Assembly (NCBI GenBank): GCA_015488785.1
Contig: WFNC01000440.1
Span: forward strand, 1 to 6,550
Reading direction: 5' to 3'
DNA from: Flavobacteriales bacterium
GTDB taxonomy: Bacteria; Bacteroidota; Bacteroidia; Flavobacteriales_D; Parvicellaceae
Length of the DNA stretch: 6,550 nucleotides
Shown here: positions 1-5,414 of the stretch, one piece after another
How the letters are laid out: each line of letters starts with the position of its first letter
Numbering within the stretch: the first letter of the stretch is position 1
Made by a program: the position numbers and the translations under genes
The notes under the pieces: generated by a model
Databases searched by the model: none
The model's input: only the letters and a program-made list of their open reading frames with translations
Told to the model about the DNA's origin: nothing

Positions 1-833
1 TCTTGATGTTTTACTCTTGTATTTGCATCTAATCCAGCATGATAGGGGAGGGCTTTTATTCCATTTACAACTAATAATTCAGCTAGCTCTTCTACTTTCT
101 TACGACTTAAGCAATAGACAATCCCTGATTTTCCTTCTCTTTGTTTTATGAATTTTACAAGTTCTTTCTCAACATTATTCTTAGACCTGATTTCATAATA
201 CAAATTTTTTCGATTAAACGAATCTTGAAACACATTTGCGCCTATCATTCCTAAATTCTTTTGAATGTCGTACTGAACTTTGTCTGTTGCTGTAGCTGTT
301 AAAGCAATAATTGGTACTTTTACTATACTCTCTATAATAGGACGTAAACGTCTATATTCTGGTCTGAAATCGTGCCCCCATTCAGAAATACAATGTGCTT
401 CATCAATTGCAAAAAACGATATTTTTATTTTTTTGAGAAATTCTACATTTTCTTCTTTTGTTAATGATTCTGGAGCGACGTAAAGTAATTTTGTCTTTCC
501 ATCCATTACATCTTGCTTAACTCTTGTAGAGTCAGATTTGTTTAATGATGAATTTAAAAAATGGGCAACACTATCATCTTCACTAACTTGCCGAATCGCA
601 TCGACTTGATTTTTCATTAATGCAATAAGAGGTGAAACTACGATTGCAGTTCCTTCAGACATTAAGGCTGGTAATTGGTAACACATTGATTTTCCTCCTC
701 CAGTCGGCATTATTACAAAAGTATTTTTACCTTCTAATAAACCTTTTATTATTAGCTCTTGGTCTCCTTTAAAACTATCAAAGCCAAAATATTTTTGTAA
801 TCCTTCTTTGATTGTTAATTCTGCTGTTTGCAT
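1..833 (-). CDS. recQ: RecQ family ATP-dependent DNA helicase, N-terminal part (cut by window edge)
   Basis: This is a superfamily 2, 3'-to-5' DNA helicase of the RecQ type, acting in recombination and repair. Reading leftward from the ATG at 833 gives 277 open codons that run off the window. Visible motifs in order are the motif 0 region FGFDSFKGDQE (about 16-26) with the adenine-contacting Gln25, Walker A MPTGGGKS (42-49), the DEAH box (144-147), the RecQ aromatic-rich loop ISEWGHDFRPEY (149-160), motif III ALTATATD (about 177-184), and the start of the second RecA-like lobe with SGIVYCLSRKK (236-246) and YHAGLD (264-269). The zinc-binding, winged-helix and HRDC regions would lie outside the window, so it cannot be told whether this is a full-length or a short RecQ. 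The leader is A-rich with no Shine-Dalgarno site, as is normal for Bacteroidota. The gene is divergent from the T9SS cargo gene. The family call is firm; the exact paralogue is less so. Confidence 0.95.
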   Translation of the reverse strand, partial: MQTAELTIKEGLQKYFGFDSFKGDQELIIKGLLEGKNTFVIMPTGGGKSMCYQLPALMSEGTAIVVSPLIALMKNQVDAIRQVSEDDSVAHFLNSSLNKSDSTRVKQDVMDGKTKLLYVAPESLTKEENVEFLKKIKISFFAIDEAHCISEWGHDFRPEYRRLRPIIESIVKVPIIALTATATDKVQYDIQKNLGMIGANVFQDSFNRKNLYYEIRSKNNVEKELVKFIKQREGKSGIVYCLSRKKVEELAELLVVNGIKALPYHAGLDANTRVKHQ

Positions 834-862
834 TTGTTTTTTCTTTATGGTCTAAAAAATAG

Positions 863-882
863 TCGTAAATCATTTTTTACGA
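863..882. repeat. Small inverted repeat in the recQ leader
   Basis: TCGTAAA (863-869) and TTTACGA (876-882) form perfect 7-bp arms with a 6-nt loop, about 50 nt upstream of the recQ start and inside its predicted leader RNA. The hairpin is flanked by a direct repeat GTCTAAA (850-856 and 885-891). No T-run follows on the recQ-sense strand in terminator style. It could be a leader hairpin or an operator; no known RNA family is recognised. Confidence 0.35.
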
Positions 883-921
883 TAGTCTAAATATAATGAT
901 AAATTTGGAGTAAAAAAAGCC

Positions 922-940
922 TTAACAAAGTTATTGTTAA
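922..940. repeat. Inverted repeat overlapping the recQ -7 box
   Basis: TTAACAA (922-928) and TTGTTAA (934-940) form perfect 7-bp arms around a 5-nt centre. The candidate recQ -7 box at 926-933 overlaps the left arm and the centre, which is where a repressor site could sit. The arms are AT-rich, so chance is possible. Confidence 0.35.
926..933 (-). promoter_or_regulatory. Candidate -7 promoter box for recQ
   Basis: On the minus strand the sequence reads TAACTTTG, a full match to the Bacteroidota sigma-A -7 consensus TAnnTTTG. Transcription would start near 919 and give a leader of roughly 85 nt before the recQ ATG. No clear TTG is seen at the expected -33 distance, so this rests on one box only. 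The box lies inside the inverted repeat at 922-940. Confidence 0.4.
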
Positions 941-1063
941 TAATAAGCTTTAATTATATGATTTCGTTTGTTTTTTGAACCTTTATCTCCTTGATTATTA
1001 TTGTTCTTGATTTAATATTAGCTGCTTTTATAAAACTTGAAAGAGATTATGTTTAATTAGCTT

Positions 1064-1168
1064 CTATTTGTTTACCCTTATTTTTATATTAACACTTATA
1101 CCTTCTCTTTCAGTCGATTCTATTAATATAGCTTTTAAGACCTCGGCGTGGGATTCTGTTGTAATTAC
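1064..1168 (-). pseudogene. Possible scrap of a lost gene or tiny ORF without a standard start
   Basis: The minus strand is open from a stop at 1169-1171 down to a TAG at 1064-1066. The 34 codons include the stretch ESHAEVLKAILIESTEREG, which has protein-like composition. The segment around 1139-1160 is clearly richer in G and C than its surroundings. There is no ATG, GTG or TTG in frame; an AGGAGG (cctcct on plus, 1172-1177) lies 6 nt before an ATT codon, but Bacteroidota rarely depend on such sites. I do not recognise the family. It may be the tail of a decayed gene or simply a chance open frame. Confidence 0.15.
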
Positions 1169-1220
1169 TTACCTCCTAATTTCCCAAAAAGTATTGATGA
1201 AGTCTAAAATTAAAGATTAT

Positions 1221-1233
1221 TTGTTAATAACAA
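1221..1233. repeat. Short palindrome upstream of the T9SS cargo promoter
   Basis: TTGTTA and TAACAA form perfect 6-bp arms around a single central A. It sits about 12-15 bases upstream of the -33 element of the 1302 gene, a plausible activator position, but in such AT-rich DNA it may be chance. Confidence 0.25.
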
Positions 1234-1244
1234 ATTATTTATGA

Positions 1245-1278
1245 TTGTTGTCTTTTGATAAAAAAATCAGTATATTTG
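1245..1278 (+). promoter_or_regulatory. Bacteroidota-type promoter for the T9SS cargo gene
   Basis: TATATTTG at 1271-1278 matches the -7 consensus TAnnTTTG exactly. A TTG at 1248-1250 (in TTGTTG, 1245-1250) lies 20 bases upstream, the usual spacing for the -33 element. The predicted start near 1285 leaves a short A-rich leader of about 17 nt before the ATG at 1302, consistent with Shine-Dalgarno-independent initiation. This is the best promoter match in the window. Confidence 0.7.
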
Positions 1279-1301
1279 GTTTTAAATTAAAATAAAAAAT
1301 T

Positions 1302-3164
1302 ATGAAAAAACTTTACATTTCAATGGGTTTATTAATTGCAGGAAGTGCAATTACGGCTCAAAGCAGCATGCTAAAGCAAAATCAAACTATTGATTTTCCT
1401 GCATCTAAACATTTTAAAGGAGAGGCTCGTAAAGGAGTTAAACCTAATTTTAATCAACAAAAAAGTACACCTCTATGGTCTAATGATTGTAGCGATGCTT
1501 CAACTTTTGTGTTTACAAACACTAGTACACCTTCGCTAGATTGGTCTATAGAGACTGATCCTGCATCTATTCCTGTGTCAGAATTAACTCCTATGGGAAG
1601 TCAAACTGCTTCAAATGGATATTTATTTATTAGTTCTGATGCTGTAGCTGGTAATGCTGATGGGAATAATACTCCTGTTGTTGCCGTTGCTAGAGTTTAT
1701 GATACTTTAGATTTATCGGCATATCCGAATGCTATTTTAACTTTTTCGAGTAATTATAGATGGTGGCATGAAGATCGTACTGTAAGAGTTTCAGGAGATA
1801 ATGGAGCTAACTGGACAGATTTTGAAATTTCTAATACAGCAAATTCCCCTGGATATGTAGGGACTACTGATCATCAGAATACATTAAATCCAACAATAGA
1901 AGTTTTTGATATTTCATCTGTAGCTGGAGGTCAATCTCAAGTTTTAATTGAGTTTGTATATGACGATAATGATATCTGGGCTTGGTATTGGGCAATTGAT
2001 GATATTGCAGTATATGAAAAGGCTGGAAATGATTTGAGAGTCAATCAATATTTCGCAACTGATTTGAGTGTGGATTATGAATATGCAATTGTTCCTTTAA
2101 CACAAGTTACTCCAATGATGTTTGGTTTAGAAATTGAAAATATGGGAGTAAATGATATTACTAATGTTGGTTTTTCTTTCGATATAAATGATGGGACATC
2201 AAGTGTAGCTTCTGGTAGTAATGTAACAACACCAATTACGTCTCTTTCAGGTGCTATTGATTCTGTTTTTGAAACTACAAGTTATACTCCAACAGCAATA
2301 GGTACATATACTTATACTTTGACAGCTGTTTCTGATAGTGTAGATGAAGATGCTACAAATAATCCAACAATGACAGGGAGTCTTGAAGTTTCTTCTTCTG
2401 TTTGGGCTGTAGATGACGGATCTTTAGACGGTAGTTATTCTCAATTATTTGATGCTGATTCAACAGAAGTTTTTAAAGTAGGTAATACTTTTTTTATACA
2501 AAATGATGCAACACTGTTTTCTTTAGACATTCAAATAGCGGGAACAAATCAAGCTGTTAATAGTGAGGTCTTTGGAGAAATATGGAAGTTTGATGGAACT
2601 AATTGGACTCAGTTAGTTACCTCTATATCTAAAACCGTAACTTCTGCTGATAATGGAGAGTGGATAAATGTTAGATTTAGTCAAGGTGTTGATTTATCTT
2701 CAGGAGATCAAGTCATTGCTTTTGCAGGTCATTATGGAGGTAGTATTACTGAGAGAGTTTCTTTTGCTAGAGGAGGGAAAGATGGAACTGTTCGTCTAGG
2801 TATGAGTGATGGATCAATTAATGGCTTTTCGGGGAATAATGCTCCTCCACATGTTAGAATGAATTTTACTGATTACGGTGTAGGTATTGAAGAAAATATT
2901 TCTGATATTTCGTTATCACAAAACACACCTAATCCAGCAGTTAATAATACTGTAATTAGATATAGCTTACAAAACAATGCTAGTGTTAATTTAGTTATTA
3001 CTGATTTAAATGGAAAAGTTGTAAGAACAATTTCTCAAAAAAATCAAGTGAAAGGAGTACATACATTTAATGTAAATACTGCGAACTTAGCTAATGGAGT
3101 ATATCAATATACTTTAACTGGTGCTGGTTCTTCAATTACAAAATCTATGGTTGTTGCTAAATAG
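1302..3164 (+). CDS. Secreted multidomain protein with T9SS C-terminal sorting domain
   Basis: This is a 620-residue protein predicted to cross the inner membrane by Sec and the outer membrane by the type IX system. A signal peptide covers about residues 1-20 (MKKLY, hydrophobic core, then AITAQ). Residues about 60-238 look like a choice-of-anchor J / MAM-like beta-sandwich, with DLSAYPNAILTFSSNYRW, the SGDNGANWTDF segment and a WYWAIDDIAVYE ending. Residues about 243-365 resemble an Ig-like/CARDB module (FGLEIENMGVNDITNV; ATNNPTMTGSLEV). Residues about 366-525 are a further beta-rich module that I cannot name. Residues about 536-620 form a type A sorting domain: SLSQNTPNPAVNNTVIRYSL, DLNGKVV, LANGVYQYTL and a terminal KSMVVAK. 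No protease or glycosidase active site is seen, so an adhesive, structural or binding role is inferred only. The gene has its own promoter and terminator. Confidence 0.9.
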   Translation: MKKLYISMGLLIAGSAITAQSSMLKQNQTIDFPASKHFKGEARKGVKPNFNQQKSTPLWSNDCSDASTFVFTNTSTPSLDWSIETDPASIPVSELTPMGSQTASNGYLFISSDAVAGNADGNNTPVVAVARVYDTLDLSAYPNAILTFSSNYRWWHEDRTVRVSGDNGANWTDFEISNTANSPGYVGTTDHQNTLNPTIEVFDISSVAGGQSQVLIEFVYDDNDIWAWYWAIDDIAVYEKAGNDLRVNQYFATDLSVDYEYAIVPLTQVTPMMFGLEIENMGVNDITNVGFSFDINDGTSSVASGSNVTTPITSLSGAIDSVFETTSYTPTAIGTYTYTLTAVSDSVDEDATNNPTMTGSLEVSSSVWAVDDGSLDGSYSQLFDADSTEVFKVGNTFFIQNDATLFSLDIQIAGTNQAVNSEVFGEIWKFDGTNWTQLVTSISKTVTSADNGEWINVRFSQGVDLSSGDQVIAFAGHYGGSITERVSFARGGKDGTVRLGMSDGSINGFSGNNAPPHVRMNFTDYGVGIEENISDISLSQNTPNPAVNNTVIRYSLQNNASVNLVITDLNGKVVRTISQKNQVKGVHTFNVNTANLANGVYQYTLTGAGSSITKSMVVAK

Positions 3165-3184
3165 TACCAATCACAATTTTAGTT

Positions 3185-3223
3185 AAAAAAAAGCCTTGAG
3201 TTTCAGTACTCAAGGCTTTTTTT
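3185..3223. terminator. Strong hairpin terminator after the T9SS cargo gene
   Basis: AAGCCTTGAGT (3191-3201) pairs perfectly with ACTCAAGGCTT (3208-3218) around a 6-nt loop, and the flanking A-run and T-run (3219-3223) extend the stem. It begins about 20 bases after the stop codon. The A-run on the left makes it symmetrical, but no leftward gene would use it. Confidence 0.9.
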
Positions 3224-3247
3224 GTACCTTAGTAAAATAAATACTTC

Positions 3248-3277
3248 GTTGATTCTAATTATTAATGAAGAATCAAC
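3248..3277. repeat. Inverted repeat in the region upstream of the 3355 gene
   Basis: GTTGATTCT (3248-3256) and AGAATCAAC (3269-3277) are perfect 9-bp arms separated by 12 AT-rich bases. There is no T-run after it, so it is not a terminator. It lies 78 bases upstream of the next start codon, where no clear TAnnTTTG box was found. It may be an operator or a leader hairpin. Confidence 0.5.
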
Positions 3278-3354
3278 AAAATAATTAAGGTTATAGAGGT
3301 ATAAAAATAAACGTTAGTTCTATTAATAAAATAGGGTTAGAAATAAACTTCGAG

Positions 3355-3981
3355 ATGAAATATATTATAGCATTATTTATGATTATTGTTTTTAGTTTTA
3401 CAGGATATTCTCAATTCTCTGACAGTAACTTAATTCAGTTTAGTGGAGTAGTCGTTTCTGGCGATAGTTTAGAACCTGTTCCTTATTGTACAGTTGTAGA
3501 TAAAGTTACAATGCGAGGAACGGTTTCCGATTATTTTGGTTATTTCTCTTTTGTTGCACATAAAGGTGATTCTATTCGATTTTCTTCTGTAGGGTTTAAA
3601 ACATCCTATTATGTAATCCCTGATTCTTTGAAAGAAAACAAGTATTCATTGATTCATGTATTGTCAACCGATACGATTATGCTACCTGTAGCTGTTATAT
3701 ACCCTTGGCCTTCAAAAGAGCAATTTGCAGAAGCTTTTGTTAATGTAGAAATTCCAAATGATGATTATAAAAGAGCAATTCATAACTTGGAACAAGCAGA
3801 ATTAAAAGAAAGGGCAGATGGAATTCCAATGAATGGAAGTATGAATTATAATTACCAGATGCAACAAAAACAAAATCAATTATATTACGCAGGGCAATTG
3901 CCTCCAAATAATTTATTAAATCCTATCGCTTGGTCCAAGTTTATCAAGTCTTGGAAGAATGGTGATTTTAAAAGACAATAA
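3355..3981 (+). CDS. Exported protein with carboxypeptidase-like regulatory domain
   Basis: This 208-residue protein has a signal peptide at about 1-20 (hydrophobic IIALFMIIVFSF, then GYSQ) and no lipobox, so it should be periplasmic or loosely associated with the envelope. Residues about 28-110 fit the carboxypeptidase D regulatory-like fold common in Bacteroidota: FSGVVVSGDSLEPVPYCTVV, the RGTVSDYFGYFSF segment and GDSIRFSSVGFKTS. In TonB-dependent receptors this domain sits before the plug and barrel; here nothing of the sort follows. The C-terminal third is polar, with a likely helix at about 120-152 and a Gln/Asn/Tyr-rich stretch (NYNYQMQQKQNQLYY, 164-178). Its function is unknown. It is not joined to the upstream gene, since a terminator separates them, and its stop codon abuts the shared terminator with the lipoprotein gene. 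Confidence 0.85.
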   Translation: MKYIIALFMIIVFSFTGYSQFSDSNLIQFSGVVVSGDSLEPVPYCTVVDKVTMRGTVSDYFGYFSFVAHKGDSIRFSSVGFKTSYYVIPDSLKENKYSLIHVLSTDTIMLPVAVIYPWPSKEQFAEAFVNVEIPNDDYKRAIHNLEQAELKERADGIPMNGSMNYNYQMQQKQNQLYYAGQLPPNNLLNPIAWSKFIKSWKNGDFKRQ

Positions 3982-4009
3982 AAAAGAGGACTTAACAAAG
4001 TCCTCTTTT
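3982..4009. terminator. Bidirectional terminator between convergent genes
   Basis: AAAAGAGGACTT (3982-3993) pairs perfectly over 12 bp with AAGTCCTCTTTT (3998-4009) around the 4-nt loop AACA. The T-tract on the right serves the 3355 gene, and the A-run on the left becomes a T-run on the minus strand for the lipoprotein gene ending at 4028. It starts one base after the last base of the 3355 gene's TAA. Confidence 0.9.
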
Positions 4010-4027
4010 ATTTTTAGGTATTTATTT

Positions 4028-4990
4028 TTACTTAAACTCAATAGCGTATTTACCGTCATTAATTAAACCTAATATTTTAATACCTGGAGTAATAATGTAA
4101 TAAGCTGTTTGCGATTTTTTTTCTAAAGGAGTAATATTATCGTCAAAAGAAGGAAGACTTTCGCTTAATTCTCTTGAAATAATCGAATATTCAGAAACCA
4201 AACTTGGAATACTAGTAAATAAACTGACTTCTTTATCAGATAGATTTTCTAACTCTACATTTATTCTAGCTAAAATATAGTTTTTATTGTACTCATCTTT
4301 TTTAAACTCTTTTACGTTGTCATCATCACAATTATAGGTGATAGATTTAAAAGTATATTTTACTAGCTCTCCGTTCCAACCTTCTTCGACAGTTTTTTCG
4401 ACATTGATAGCAACTTCTTTTTCGGCAAAATCATAATCAATTTTGCTTAAAGGCAAAAGGGTCTCTTCACTTTCGTCTTCCCATTTAATTTCGTCCATCC
4501 CTCTGTTCAATCCAATATAGAAGTTTGAAAAATCACTATCTGTAGGAATGCTATAAACGACATAACCTTCATTCGTTTTTTTATCAACTCCTCTGAATGT
4601 TGCTCCGTTTTTTAAGTTAAGAATAGGTTTGTAAACTTTCTGATCTTTCATATTATACAATTCAAAAGAAGCTTCTGTAAAACCTAATACTTCATCAGAA
4701 CCAGTTGTTTTTCCATACATTAACACTCTAATTAATTTTTCGTCACTAGCGTTAGGAGAATAGACTTCTTCACCATCCCAATCATCAGTTACTTTTCTAA
4801 TACTTAGGATATCATAAACGGGTTTGTTCTCAGTATCATTTTTCTTAAAGAAACCTTTAAAATTTGCATTGTAGTCAATTTCTTTGTTTTCAAAAGTTCT
4901 AGAACACGATGTTACTAATAGTCCAACTGTAGCGATTGCTAAAATAATTTTTTTTATTTTTTTTCTATGTTTTTTGTGAATAGCAAACAT
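4028..4990 (-). CDS. Putative lipoprotein of unknown function, possible tandem beta-domains
   Basis: This is a 320-residue protein with a basic N-region (KKHRKKIKK, 6-14), a hydrophobic segment (about 15-25) and a lipobox-like VTSC ending at Cys29, so it is predicted to be lipid-anchored. The ATG at 4990 is the only Met before the hydrophobic core, which fixes the start. The mature part is acidic and beta-rich. Two similar blocks can be seen: residues about 57-165, with KVTDDWDGEEV, and about 192-305, with KTVEEGWNGELV; each leads into a strand-rich segment and then a segment with aromatic-hydrophobic ends (YVVYSIP and TAYYIITPG). The second block recalls DUF4352/telokin-like immunoglobulin folds (YILARINVELENLSDKEVSL), but this is inference. 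No catalytic motif is seen. The gene is monocistronic, convergent with the 3355 gene, and has no clear promoter box upstream. Confidence 0.85.
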   Translation of the reverse strand: MFAIHKKHRKKIKKIILAIATVGLLVTSCSRTFENKEIDYNANFKGFFKKNDTENKPVYDILSIRKVTDDWDGEEVYSPNASDEKLIRVLMYGKTTGSDEVLGFTEASFELYNMKDQKVYKPILNLKNGATFRGVDKKTNEGYVVYSIPTDSDFSNFYIGLNRGMDEIKWEDESEETLLPLSKIDYDFAEKEVAINVEKTVEEGWNGELVKYTFKSITYNCDDDNVKEFKKDEYNKNYILARINVELENLSDKEVSLFTSIPSLVSEYSIISRELSESLPSFDDNITPLEKKSQTAYYIITPGIKILGLINDGKYAIEFK

Positions 4991-5046
4991 AAACTAAAAT
5001 AACGGATTAATAATATATGTCCTCTTTTTGTCTCCTTATAAATTAC

Positions 5047-5199
5047 CAATTGAATTATGAAATGCGCCAAATAAATAATTTTATGATCACATATACTTCT
5101 TCAAATAAAACTACCATAGCTAAGGCTATGCTAATTTTATTTTCATCGTCTATGAGAAAATAAATTTTATTTTTTAAGGCGCATTTCAATATTTAATTG
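5047..5199. mobile_element. Candidate MITE-like element with terminal inverted repeats
   Basis: Outer arms 5047-5068 and 5178-5199 are inverted repeats matching at 19 of 22 positions, including an unbroken 10-bp core (GAAATGCGCC at 5059-5068, GGCGCATTTC at 5178-5187). The interior is AT-rich, has no ORF and contains a second hairpin at 5103-5142. TATAA occurs on both flanks (5037-5041 and 5201-5205), but not tight against the ends, so it is only weak evidence for a target duplication. Size, non-coding interior and position beside a truncated gene fit a small non-autonomous element. A long structured RNA or an old repeat unit would be alternatives. No transposase is present. Confidence 0.45.
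5103..5142. repeat. Internal hairpin inside the inverted-repeat element
   Basis: AAATAAAA (5103-5110) and CATAGC (5115-5120) pair with GCTATG (5125-5130) and TTTTATTT (5135-5142) around a TAAG loop. The two stems are separated by a 4-by-4 partly paired stretch. In all, 16 of 18 positions match. It is nested inside the larger inverted repeat, so the whole element could fold into a stem carrying a second hairpin. Confidence 0.6.
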
Positions 5200-5342
5200 A
5201 TATAATACTCGGCAAGCATTTTGATAATTATACCGAAATTAAATTATCGAAAGACATAAAAGAAAGTTCTATTGTAGCGACAACAGGAGCATTTTATTTA
5301 AACGCTGAAATGAATAAAGAAAGTTTTGAGCATTCACACTAA
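5178..5342 (+). pseudogene. C-terminal remnant of an RND efflux periplasmic adaptor (HlyD/CusB-like)
   Basis: An open frame of 54 codons runs from after a TAA at 5175-5177 to the TAA at 5340-5342. From about 5205 it reads like the tail of a membrane-fusion protein: ILGKHFDNYTEIKLSKDI, then SSIVATTGAFYLNAEM and a His-containing end (FEHSH). The (I/V)V..GAF.L..EM pattern with a His-rich tail is typical of CusB/CzcB-type adaptors of heavy-metal RND pumps. Such proteins are usually about 400 residues, so only roughly the last tenth remains. There is no suitable start: the single ATG (5320-5322) lies near the end. The first residues come from the right arm of the inverted repeat at 5178-5199, which suggests that insertion or deletion at that point removed the rest. 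The family call is from pattern memory and is moderate. Confidence 0.5.
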
Positions 5343-5361
5343 AATAAAAATTCACAAATAG

Positions 5362-5398
5362 AAAAGCCGATTGCTTATTTAAACAATCGGCTTTTTTT
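5362..5398. terminator. Bidirectional terminator between the adaptor remnant and trxB
   Basis: AAAAGCCGATTG (5362-5373) pairs perfectly with CAATCGGCTTTT (5384-5395) around a 10-nt loop, followed by a T-run to 5398. Read leftward it ends trxB transcripts, whose stop lies at 5415; read rightward it is the surviving terminator of the lost adaptor gene. Confidence 0.9.
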
Positions 5399-5414
5399 AT
5401 TAAAATTTAATATA

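Larger units (their letters stand above)
834..1301. other. Divergent intergenic region between recQ and the T9SS cargo gene
   Basis: These 468 bases carry no convincing gene on either strand. They hold the outward promoter boxes of both flanking genes, the inverted repeats at 863-882, 922-940 and 1221-1233, and a startless 34-codon open stretch on the minus strand at 1064-1168. The remainder is AT-rich sequence in which I see no tRNA, riboswitch or terminator. Confidence 0.7.

Noticed and set aside
280..483. 67-codon plus-strand open frame
   Set aside because: It lies wholly antisense to the recQ helicase core, whose DEAH box and aromatic loop are encoded on the other strand across it. Its translation has no protein-family features.
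911..940. Possible leftward terminator formed by the 922-940 hairpin followed by a T-run on the minus strand
   Set aside because: The stem is all weak pairs apart from one G-C, three non-T bases separate it from the T-run, and no leftward gene lies upstream. A promoter-overlapping site for recQ is the better reading.
5019..5028. GTCCTCTTTT repeating the right arm of the 3982-4009 terminator
   Set aside because: There is no matching left arm nearby and it lies upstream of the lipoprotein gene, so it is not a second terminator. The 10-base identity looks accidental.
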